Positions 1-6,575 of a stretch of 6,575 nt of DNA are shown here, one piece after another. Numbering within the stretch: position 1 is the stretch's first letter; every line of letters starts with the position of its first letter. Location of the stretch: positions 1,747 through 8,321 of the forward strand of contig DFKM01000197.1 in NCBI GenBank assembly GCA_002373555.1, read 5' to 3'. This DNA is from Lachnospiraceae bacterium UBA3645 (GTDB lineage: Bacteria > Bacillota > Clostridia > Lachnospirales > Lachnospiraceae). The notes under the pieces were generated by a model. The model was given only the letters and a program-made list of their open reading frames with translations, did not search any database and was not told the DNA's origin. Made by a program: the position numbers and the translations under genes.

Positions 1-793
1 AGCCGACGATGAGCGTCAGCGGCATGAAGATCGTCGTCACGATCGTCAGCACGGTCATGATATTGTTCTGCTTGATATCCAGATGCGTCTTGTGCAGATC
101 GCGGATCTGCATGGCGAAATCGCGCACGCCCGAAGCCGCATCTTTCAGACGCTCGATCCGGTTGATATACAGCCGGAAATACCGCAGGTTGTCTTCGACG
201 AAGAAACCGTTTTCATTCTCCTCGAAGACTTCTGCCGCATCCAGCAGCTGTTCATAGTTGTTCAGAAGCTCCCGGATATCGCCGCGGATCTCATTGACCC
301 GGTGAATGATCTCGATGCCCGTCTCATGGACGATCGCATCTTCCATCTTATCGAGTTCATGTTCATACTGGTCGATCAGCTTCTGGTCATTCTTCACCAC
401 CTGCGTCAGGAAATCGCACAGGAACCTCTCCAGGCTCGGATTTCTCCATCGTTTTGTGGATGCGATCATTTCGATCATGTGATGCACCGTCCCGCTGTCG
501 TCGATAAAAACGATTCCCTTTTCATCCAGTGCGAATGCGAAGACCGCATCCTCGCCCGAAAGATCCGCTCTCCGCGGAATGGAAAATGTACCGGTGATCG
601 AATCGTAGTTGACCTCCGCCTTGGTGGCAAGGATCAGATCTTCATCCGGATCATGCTCGATACCCATGTCGAACCGGTTCTCATGCCGCCGCCATTCTTC
701 CCGCGAGAGCACGGCCGCATACGGCAGCCCGGACTTCAGCATGTCCAAAGGCTCCGCCTGGGTCGGCCTGTCCTGAATAATATAGCAATACAT
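1..793 (-). CDS. corA: CorA-family divalent metal (Mg2+) channel protein, C-terminus cut by window edge
   Basis: Membrane channel of the CorA/ZntB family, which lets Mg2+ or related divalent cations cross the cytoplasmic membrane as a homopentamer. The 264 visible residues begin MYCYIIQDRP and form the cytoplasmic domain: an alpha/beta N-terminal part (about 1-110), then long charged helices (about 120-240) as in the CorA stalk. The frame ends with TVLTIVTTIFMPLTLIVG (247-264), the family's characteristic first-membrane-helix sequence, which is normally followed directly by the YGMNF selectivity motif. The next codon begins with T at the edge, consistent with Trp or Tyr as in GWYGMN or GYYGMN. 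CorA proteins are usually about 310-320 residues, so roughly 50 residues (rest of TM1, the GMN loop, TM2) are missing only because the window stops. The start is fixed by a strong ribosome binding site. It lies 68 bases after addA with its own candidate promoter. Family assignment is firm; the exact transported ion (Mg2+, Co2+, Zn2+) cannot be told from this fragment. Confidence 0.9.
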   Translation of the reverse strand, partial: MYCYIIQDRPTQAEPLDMLKSGLPYAAVLSREEWRRHENRFDMGIEHDPDEDLILATKAEVNYDSITGTFSIPRRADLSGEDAVFAFALDEKGIVFIDDSGTVHHMIEMIASTKRWRNPSLERFLCDFLTQVVKNDQKLIDQYEHELDKMEDAIVHETGIEIIHRVNEIRGDIRELLNNYEQLLDAAEVFEENENGFFVEDNLRYFRLYINRIERLKDAASGVRDFAMQIRDLHKTHLDIKQNNIMTVLTIVTTIFMPLTLIVG

Positions 794-797
794 CCGG

Positions 798-807
798 CAC
801 CTCCTTT
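798..807 (-). promoter_or_regulatory. Ribosome binding site of the corA-like gene
   Basis: On the minus strand the sequence AAAGGAGGTG lies 4 bases upstream of the ATG at 793-791 (about 7 bases from the GGAGG core). It is a near-perfect complement to the 16S rRNA 3' end. It decides the start: no other in-frame ATG has comparable support, and the ATG at 815-813 is out of frame. Confidence 0.85.
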
Positions 808-823
808 CCCTGCATGGTTTAGT

Positions 824-852
824 ATGATAACACAACCCGGCGAAAAAGTGAA
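824..852 (-). promoter_or_regulatory. Candidate sigma-A type promoter with extended -10, for the corA-like gene
   Basis: Read on the minus strand, TTCACT (852-847, 4 of 6 matches to TTGACA) is separated by exactly 17 bases from TATCAT (829-824, 5 of 6 matches to TATAAT). The three bases just before the -10 are TGT, giving the TGn extended -10 element common in Firmicutes. A start about 7 bases downstream of the -10 would leave a short leader of roughly 20-25 bases containing the ribosome binding site. The promoter lies in the only gap between genes in this window. I see no rho-independent terminator hairpin with a U-run in this gap, so read-through from addBA into corA is also possible. The match is by eye and not experimentally supported. 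Confidence 0.55.
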
Positions 853-861
853 CCACCTTCT

Positions 862-3800
862 TTACTTCGGTACACAGATGGTCCGATTCAGCGCAAAGGA
901 ATAGATATACATCTCCGAAACAGGCTTTCCGATCGCTGCCGACAGTGCTTCCGCGTACAGATGCATCTGGATCCCGTACCGTTCGATCAGCTCCGCTGGC
1001 CCCTCTTCTCCGTATACGCTGTCGGTCTTGTAATCCCAGAGAATGATCCCATCCTCCGTTTCAACATAGGCATCGGTAATGCCCTGCAGGATCATCCACT
1101 CGCCGTCCTCTTCGGCCTTTTCGTACCTGCCTGTCTCGCGGATCTGTCTGAATTCAGAGACCGTCAGTCTGCTGATGAACTGTTTTTCCCGGGAAAGCTT
1201 TCCTCTGCGGAATGCATCCGCTGCCGTCTGTCCGAGCGGAGAAGCATAGAATCGGCTGATCTTCCCGGGCTCGATCATATCCGCCTCCTGCTGCGACAGA
1301 AAATCCTCCGCCACGAGCCTGGCAAGTCCGTCGTTCACGGCTTCCGTACTGCCGCATTCCTCCGGCGAGAGCCTGTACATTGCAAGGTGATACGCCGTTC
1401 CGCGGACAGTGCCGGATGCCGGATAGACACCGGTTTCCTCCGGTGCGATCCGCGCTTCACTGGGTTTCCGCCCCGGGTTCTGCGCCTCTGCCTCCGCCGC
1501 CTTCTGTTTCAGTTCCGATACGGAAACAACGCCCTTCTGGCGAACCGAGTTCTCAAACGGATAGGCAAAATTGAGCCATCCTTCCAGCATTTCCAGCATC
1601 GCCGGATCCGCCGTTCCGGCCCCGGCAGCGAGCCGCCATCTGTCCGCACGCATAGCGGCCAGTGCAGCATCATACGTGCTCCGCAGTTCCTCCGCTTCCG
1701 CTTCTGTGACAGTCATGCGGACCGGACTTCCGTCCATCGTCATCAGCAGCCAGTCGAGATAGGAGTTTGCCTTTCCGGCCAGCAGCGCGGGCGGAAGCCC
1801 CGGCACCGCAAGCTTTTTCATCTGCTCCGTGAGATTCTCCGTGCTCGCCGTGAGTATCAGTTTTTCTTTCGCCCTGGTCATAGCGACATACAGGATCCGA
1901 AGTTCTTCCTCCCGGCTCTCCTTTTTGATCTGTTCCGCCGTCATTTTTTTATACAGCAGGGCGGTCTTTGTCCGTTTCACGGGATCGATCAGATCACAGG
2001 CAAGGCCCAGATCCTGGTGCAGCAGCATTGACGCCTTCGCATCCTGAAGATTGAAGCCTCTGCCGGTACCGGCCACAAACACGACCGGATATTCCATTCC
2101 CTTGCTCTTATGGATCGTCGTGATCCGCACAAGATCTTCGTTCTCCGACAGTGCGGAGGCCTCCCCCTCGTCCACTTTATACTCATGCAGTCTCTGAATA
2201 TAGCGAAGGAACCGGAAGATGCCCCGGTAGCTGGTCTCCTCAAAAGCAGCCGCCTTCTCGATCAGCATTTCCACATTTGCTTTCCGCACAGCGCCGCCCG
2301 GCTCCGCTGCCAGCACATACAGATAGCCGGTCTCGTCCAGCAGCTTTATCAGGATCTCGCGGATCGAACGTACGGATGACAGCCTTCTGTATTCGGAAAG
2401 CATCTTCCTGAATGCTTCGAACTTTTCCGTGCATCTGCCTTCGCCGGCCGCAGCCGTCAGCTTATCAAACAGATATCCGTCCGGCATTCCGGCGCACATA
2501 GAAGCCAGCTCATTTTTGGTAAATCCGCCGATCGGAGAAAGGAGCACGGACGCCAGCGGGATATCCTGCAGCGGATCGTCGATGATCTGCAGAAAAGACA
2601 GCAGTACCCGGACTTCAGGCGCGGAAAAATAGCCTTTATTTTCCTGCGCATGCGCGGGAATGCCGCTGGACATGAGTACGCGCCGCAGCGGCTCCGCCAT
2701 GCTCTCGGCCGACCGTACCAGGATCACGATATCCCGGTAAGAAACAGGTCTCTCCTTCCCCTCTTTGACATCATAGAGCAGCAGTCCGTTTTCGGGATCG
2801 GTCAGCGCACGGATCTTATCCGCGATCATCCCGGCCTCAGCCTCGATGCCGGAGAGCCCGCCATCGGCGTGATCACAGACAAGCAGCTCGGTCTCCGGAT
2901 CCGCGAGCGCGTATCCGGCGCCGTATTTCAGGCTCGCGGCATCATCGTAAACGATCCCGCCAAGATCCTCCGTCATGATCTGCGAGAACAGATGATTCAC
3001 GCTCGAAAGAACGGTCTCTCTGGAGCGGAAATTCTTTCCGAGATCGATCCGATATCCGGTATCCGCATCCTTCTCACCGGAATAGAAACGGTATTTTTCC
3101 ATGAAAAGCGCCGGTCTGGCCATGCGGAACCGGTAGATGCTCTGCTTGACATCGCCCACCATGAATCTGTCTGCGCCGGTACCGCCGCTCTTTGCGAAGG
3201 CGCGCAGGATCTCCTCCTGGATCAGATTGCTGTCCTGGTATTCATCCGTCATGACCTCCCGGAACAGGCCCTTCAGCTCATGCTGAAGCTCCTTCGGCAC
3301 AAGCGCATCGCCTTCCCATTTCCACAGAAGCTGCAGTGCCAGATGCTCGATATCCGAAAATGTCGCGAGCTCCCGTTTTCTTTTTTCCTGTGCATAGATT
3401 TCGCCGAAGCGCAGTGTCAGACGGATGATCTCCCGCCTTACGGGATCCGTCGCCGCCGCCAGCTCCGCTTCCGTCTGCAGGTCCCCGCAGCCGCCCGGGA
3501 AAAGCGCCTTGATCCCATCCTTCACGGCATCCCGCCACGCGGAGAACATCTCCTTTACGGCAGGATCCGTATCGCCGAGCTTGCGGATCGCCGGCTTCCT
3601 GACAAAACCGGGTGCCGACAGTTTTCCGTACAGCGCCGCGAGATCCTTCGTATCCAGAAGATCCAGCACCAGCGCCAGATCCGCCAGGAACATGTCCGTA
3701 TACTTTTCCAGCGCCGGATAAGCTGACGATTCCGCGGCAGCAAGCTGCAGACTCTCTGCATATTTTTCCAGTTCGTACTGCACGCTTTCTCCCCAGGAAA

Positions 3801-4437
3801 TGAACCAGGACTGCGCAGACAGGTCCCTGACGCGGCCGTCATATTCCTCCATAAGACGGGCGAGCTCCCTTTCAGGCCAGGGCATGCTGTCGTAATTCCG
3901 GAAGACATCCAGGATCATATCCCGTACGGCTCTGTCATTCATGTCCTTCGACAGGGAATCCATGAGCCGCCGGAAGTCTTTCGTATTCTCTTCATACGCT
4001 TCGGCCAGCATCTGCTCCAGACAGTCCTCGCGCAGCAGACGGTCCTCTCCCTCATCGGCGATCCGCAGATCCGGATCAATATCCAGCAGGAAGAAATACT
4101 GTCTGACCAGCCACTGGCAGAAACTGTCGATCGTGCTGATATGGGCCTGCGGCAGAAGCGCCGCCTGTCTGGCCAGCACAGGATCTTCCGGCGCGTCCTC
4201 CATCCGTTTTGCCAGCGCATCGGAAAGCCGCTCCTTCATTTCCGCCGCGGCGGCTCTCGTAAAAGTGACCACCAGGAGTTCATTTACCGAGACCGGATCG
4301 GACGGATCCGTGATCCGCTGTACGATCCTTTCCACCAGCACGGCAGTCTTGCCGCTGCCGGCCGCGGCGGACACCAGGATATCCTTTCCCCGTGTCTCTA
4401 TGACTTTTTTCTGATCATCCGTCCACTTGACCGCCAT
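862..4437 (-). CDS. addA: ATP-dependent helicase/nuclease subunit A (AddA), complete
   Basis: AddA is the 3'-5' motor and nuclease subunit of the AddAB helicase-nuclease, which processes double-strand DNA breaks and yields a 3' tail for RecA in the cytoplasm. The 1191-residue protein is close to the family length (B. subtilis AddA is about 1230). UvrD/SF1A motifs appear in order: Q-motif region WTDDQ (5-9); Walker A AAAGSGKT (24-31); motif Ia VVTFTRAAAAEMKER (56-70); STIDSFC (101-107); Walker B DEYQDSN (398-404); motif III VGDVKQSIYRFR (427-438); motif IV GKNFRS (467-472); motif V TTIHKSKGMEYP (773-784); motif VI LYVAMTRAKEKL (849-860). A C-terminal RecB-type nuclease follows: VSVSELK (971-977), GTAYH (His1017), GITDAY (Asp1122), WDYKTD (Asp1135, Lys1137) and YGIQMHLYA (Gln1157). 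Both active centres look intact. The ATG start is supported by an AGGAGG site and by alignment of the N-terminus to the Q motif. It overlaps addB by 23 bases; the pair presumably forms one transcript. Confidence 0.97.
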   Translation of the reverse strand: MAVKWTDDQKKVIETRGKDILVSAAAGSGKTAVLVERIVQRITDPSDPVSVNELLVVTFTRAAAAEMKERLSDALAKRMEDAPEDPVLARQAALLPQAHISTIDSFCQWLVRQYFFLLDIDPDLRIADEGEDRLLREDCLEQMLAEAYEENTKDFRRLMDSLSKDMNDRAVRDMILDVFRNYDSMPWPERELARLMEEYDGRVRDLSAQSWFISWGESVQYELEKYAESLQLAAAESSAYPALEKYTDMFLADLALVLDLLDTKDLAALYGKLSAPGFVRKPAIRKLGDTDPAVKEMFSAWRDAVKDGIKALFPGGCGDLQTEAELAAATDPVRREIIRLTLRFGEIYAQEKRKRELATFSDIEHLALQLLWKWEGDALVPKELQHELKGLFREVMTDEYQDSNLIQEEILRAFAKSGGTGADRFMVGDVKQSIYRFRMARPALFMEKYRFYSGEKDADTGYRIDLGKNFRSRETVLSSVNHLFSQIMTEDLGGIVYDDAASLKYGAGYALADPETELLVCDHADGGLSGIEAEAGMIADKIRALTDPENGLLLYDVKEGKERPVSYRDIVILVRSAESMAEPLRRVLMSSGIPAHAQENKGYFSAPEVRVLLSFLQIIDDPLQDIPLASVLLSPIGGFTKNELASMCAGMPDGYLFDKLTAAAGEGRCTEKFEAFRKMLSEYRRLSSVRSIREILIKLLDETGYLYVLAAEPGGAVRKANVEMLIEKAAAFEETSYRGIFRFLRYIQRLHEYKVDEGEASALSENEDLVRITTIHKSKGMEYPVVFVAGTGRGFNLQDAKASMLLHQDLGLACDLIDPVKRTKTALLYKKMTAEQIKKESREEELRILYVAMTRAKEKLILTASTENLTEQMKKLAVPGLPPALLAGKANSYLDWLLMTMDGSPVRMTVTEAEAEELRSTYDAALAAMRADRWRLAAGAGTADPAMLEMLEGWLNFAYPFENSVRQKGVVSVSELKQKAAEAEAQNPGRKPSEARIAPEETGVYPASGTVRGTAYHLAMYRLSPEECGSTEAVNDGLARLVAEDFLSQQEADMIEPGKISRFYASPLGQTAADAFRRGKLSREKQFISRLTVSEFRQIRETGRYEKAEEDGEWMILQGITDAYVETEDGIILWDYKTDSVYGEEGPAELIERYGIQMHLYAEALSAAIGKPVSEMYIYSFALNRTICVPK

Positions 4438-6575
4438 CCGCTGCCTCCTCTTTCAGTCTCTCCCAGATTTCCTTATCTTCCATTTTCGCCATCCGCCGGT
4501 AGCCGTACACGGGATTTTTCCTGTCAAAACCGCATGCCGCACTGTACGGACAATAATCGCATGCCGTCCGGTTCTTTTCCATCACCGGCGCTGCCTCCAC
4601 ATCGCCCGAAGCGATCCGGTTCCCGGTCTCCTGCATCTTCTTTTCCGTGTACGCGATCAGCTGCCGGATCTGCGCCGCATCTGCTTTTTTCCCCGATACG
4701 GGCTCGCTTTTCGCCGCGATCAGATCATCGGAAGCCGACAGTCCTTTCAGATACCAGTTTTTGATCCATTTTTTATAGATGTCATCCTCGGAAGCACCTG
4801 CCTCCGTATCTGCAAGTTTTTCCGCGAACGAGAAATAGTACATGCCTGCGGGAACGGCCGTGCTGCCGGGATGGCGCTTTTCGTCTTTCAGCATCGCCGC
4901 CGCCATATACAGCACCAGCTGCATGGAAAGGCCGTTGTAGATCGAGTTCAGATCCAGTATCTTCTCTCCGGTCTTGTAATCGACCACACGGATATACCGC
5001 TTTCCGTCTTCCTCGCTGACATCCACACGGTCGATCCGGCCCTCCAGGATCATCCGGCTGCCGTTTTCCGCCCGGATCACCAGTTCCGGATCATTGTATC
5101 CGGAAAAGAGCATCTCGCTCGCCTCCTGACGGAAATCTCCCCGCCGCATCAGATCGCACACAGCCCGGATCCCCCGGTCCAGAAGTGCGGTGAACCGGCC
5201 TGTCCGGTAGGCGCCTTCGGCGCTTTCGGCCTCCATCCGGCTGATCTTTTCGTCCCGTTTTGCCAGCGAGACCGCTGCTTCCACCAGACGTTCCCGGTCT
5301 TCTTCGGTCAGTTCGTCCATCTGTATCCCTTCTTCCTTTAACAGTGCGAAGAAGTTATCCATGACCGTATGGAAAAATGTTCCCCGGTCCATCTGATCGA
5401 CCGTGAACGGCTTCCGTTCTCTGAGTTTCAGTCCGTACCGCAGAAAATGCGCGGCCGCGCATTCGGCAAAGGCTTCCATCCGTGTCACACTCAGGCGGAT
5501 ATCCTTTCCGTAAAGAAGCCCTGCGGCTGCGGGAAGGATGCTGCTCTCCGCCGCTGTGGGAAAAGCGGCCGCCAGGATCTTTTCAAACGCTTCCGAATCC
5601 GTTTTCTGCAGCACAGCGGCCAGCGCATCGAATCCGGAATCCGGAGAATCCTTTTCCGCCTCTTCTGTCTTCCGGCCCACGCCGTCGGCGAACGCCAGCT
5701 TCAGCGATGCCATTCCGGTGATCCGGGCTGCCATTTCCCGGTCTTCGTCTGTCTGCACATGCAGATCCTCATACAGGGAAACGATCTGCTGCAGCAGATA
5801 CGACGGTCTGACCGCACTGCCGGACCCGTTCTGTGTATGGAAGGTGATATACAGCTGTTCCTTCGGTCTGCAGAGAAGCATATAAAGGTACGCACGCTCC
5901 TGGCAGGCCATATCGAAAGCCGCCGGTGCCAGACGGACGCCGCGGGCAAGCAGCAGCGAGCGCTCATTTTCAGAAAGGATCCCGCCCGAAGCGCCCGGGG
6001 ACGGGATCAGCCCGTCATTCATCCCCAAAAGGATCAGCGCGCGGATCTCGTTCTGCCGGCTGCGCCGGATATCCCCGATCTGCACCTGGTCCATGCCGGA
6101 CGGAAGCATACCGAGCTTTCCCTCTGCGATACCGGCTTCCAGGAGCTTCAGGAAGCTGTCCGCACTGAAGCGTTCCTCCGGGAAGAGCGTTTCGGCCTCT
6201 GTCAGGATCTGCCCGATATATTCAAACACCCTGCGGTATTCCTCTGCGCGCTCACTGTCGCCATCTTCCGACGCAGCTTCCGCCAGGGACTGCAGGCGGG
6301 CAGACGCATCCGCCCGTGACATCATGTTCCTGAGCGCCACGATCCATTCCGCCCCTGCATATCCGCCTCTTCCGGTGAGCCCGGTCAGATCCGCAAGCGC
6401 GGCAGCGATCGTTTCTCTGGCCGTGTCGATCTCTCCCATCCTTTCTTCCAGGAACTTTTCCGGGCACCAGGAAAACGGCTTCTGATACGCGCTTTTCCCG
6501 CGGATGCCCGTGACATACAGATAGGTATCCAGAAGATCGGCCTGCGCATCATCCAGCGGTCCGATCCCGCACCTG
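4415..6575 (-). CDS. addB: ATP-dependent helicase/nuclease subunit B (AddB), N-terminus beyond window edge
   Basis: AddB is the second subunit of AddAB: a helicase-like scaffold that recognises Chi in the family and carries its own RecB-type nuclease and a 4Fe-4S cluster. The frame stays open from the stop (4417-4415) to the right edge (first full codon at 6574), giving 719 residues. The Met at 6439 is internal: the 45 residues before it (RCGIGPLDDA..., GIRG, PFSW) resemble conserved AddB sequence. AddB is usually about 1100-1170 residues, so about 400-450 residues, including the Walker A region, are outside. In partial numbering, visible motifs are the helicase-like LGMNDGLIP (about 183-191), LSVTRMEAFAEC with Cys372, GTFFH with His402, GRIDRVD (Asp515), VVDYKTGEK (Asp532, Lys534), MQLVLY (Gln552) and a terminal CDYCPYSAAC (Cys672, 675, 681). 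The four cysteines match the AddB Fe-S pattern. The residue after Cys372 is Ala, where Pro is usual. No frameshift or internal stop is seen. Confidence 0.96.
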   Translation of the reverse strand, partial: RCGIGPLDDAQADLLDTYLYVTGIRGKSAYQKPFSWCPEKFLEERMGEIDTARETIAAALADLTGLTGRGGYAGAEWIVALRNMMSRADASARLQSLAEAASEDGDSERAEEYRRVFEYIGQILTEAETLFPEERFSADSFLKLLEAGIAEGKLGMLPSGMDQVQIGDIRRSRQNEIRALILLGMNDGLIPSPGASGGILSENERSLLLARGVRLAPAAFDMACQERAYLYMLLCRPKEQLYITFHTQNGSGSAVRPSYLLQQIVSLYEDLHVQTDEDREMAARITGMASLKLAFADGVGRKTEEAEKDSPDSGFDALAAVLQKTDSEAFEKILAAAFPTAAESSILPAAAGLLYGKDIRLSVTRMEAFAECAAAHFLRYGLKLRERKPFTVDQMDRGTFFHTVMDNFFALLKEEGIQMDELTEEDRERLVEAAVSLAKRDEKISRMEAESAEGAYRTGRFTALLDRGIRAVCDLMRRGDFRQEASEMLFSGYNDPELVIRAENGSRMILEGRIDRVDVSEEDGKRYIRVVDYKTGEKILDLNSIYNGLSMQLVLYMAAAMLKDEKRHPGSTAVPAGMYYFSFAEKLADTEAGASEDDIYKKWIKNWYLKGLSASDDLIAAKSEPVSGKKADAAQIRQLIAYTEKKMQETGNRIASGDVEAAPVMEKNRTACDYCPYSAACGFDRKNPVYGYRRMAKMEDKEIWERLKEEAADGGQVDG
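4444..4449 (-). promoter_or_regulatory. Ribosome binding site of addA, inside the addB coding region
   Basis: AGGAGG on the minus strand lies 6 bases upstream of the addA ATG (4437-4435) and within the last codons of addB, whose stop TGA is at 4417-4415. A ribosome finishing addB therefore passes over the addA initiation region, consistent with translational coupling. It supports the chosen addA start. Confidence 0.8.

Noticed and set aside
794..861. Possible rho-independent terminator after addA
   Set aside because: The only inverted repeat I see is a trivial 3-base GTG/CAC pair; there is no stable stem followed by a T-run in the minus-strand direction.
83..904. Long plus-strand reading frame opposite corA (273 codons)
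   Set aside because: It lies antisense to a clear CorA-family gene, its product resembles no family, it has no convincing ribosome binding site, and it crosses the intergenic gap into addA. It is a codon-bias shadow.
961..2031. Plus-strand reading frame of 356 codons opposite addA
   Set aside because: The translation is rich in Arg, His, Pro and Leu with no domain, and it is fully antisense to the AddA nuclease and helicase motifs. The preference for codons such as ATC, CTG and CGG on the minus strand keeps stops rare on the plus strand.
2650..3726. Plus-strand reading frame of 358 codons opposite addA
   Set aside because: Same shadow pattern: low-complexity basic composition, no recognisable motif, and fully covered by intact AddA helicase motifs on the minus strand.
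4242..4253. Perfect 12-base GC palindrome (ccgccgcggcgg), possible protein site or hairpin
   Set aside because: It falls in the Ala run of AddA motif Ia (RAAAAEM) and is explained by GCG/GCC alanine codons. It has no loop or U-run, so it is not a terminator.
4141..6319. Plus-strand reading frames at 4141-4764, 4427-5341 and 5369-6319
   Set aside because: All are antisense to addA/addB, overlap each other or the conserved nuclease motifs, and give Arg/Ser/Pro/His-rich products without domains.
1..6575. A new defence or mobile system in this window
   Set aside because: The three genes account for about 99% of the bases and all belong to well-known housekeeping families. There are no repeats, integrase, toxin-antitoxin or CRISPR signals, and no shift in composition is evident by eye.

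Overview
The window carries three same-direction genes, all on the minus strand, and is almost entirely coding. In transcription order (right to left) they are: the C-terminal ~60% of addB, running off the right edge; a complete addA; and a CorA-family divalent-metal channel gene, whose last part runs off the left edge. The protein sequences are those of a Firmicute. AddAB, rather than RecBCD, is the Firmicute-type end-processing enzyme, and strong AGGAGG-type ribosome binding sites precede addA and corA. The DNA looks moderately GC-rich by eye, with G/C-ending codons preferred. That would suit a GC-richer Clostridia/Lachnospiraceae-like lineage, but the genus assignment is inference only.

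Layout: positions 4415-6575 hold addB, which stays open to the right edge, so its true start lies outside the window. Positions 862-4437 hold addA. It overlaps the end of addB by 23 bases and has its ribosome binding site inside the addB coding sequence, a layout that favours translational coupling of two subunits that work as a heterodimer. Positions 794-861 form the only intergenic stretch (68 bases). It shows no terminator hairpin, but contains a good candidate extended -10 promoter and a strong ribosome binding site for the downstream gene. Positions 1-793 hold the corA-like gene, cut just before the expected GMN selectivity-filter region.

Function: AddA (UvrD-like helicase plus RecB-type nuclease) and AddB (helicase-like scaffold plus RecB-type nuclease with Fe-S cysteines) together resect double-strand DNA ends and prepare them for RecA. 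All main AddA motifs, and all the AddB motifs that fall in this window, are present, so the enzyme appears functional. The CorA-like protein is a membrane Mg2+/divalent cation channel with no evident functional tie to DNA repair; its own promoter suggests it is a neighbour rather than a partner.

I see no mobile element, CRISPR array, RNA gene, toxin-antitoxin pair or previously undescribed system. The many long plus-strand reading frames are shadows of the minus-strand genes.
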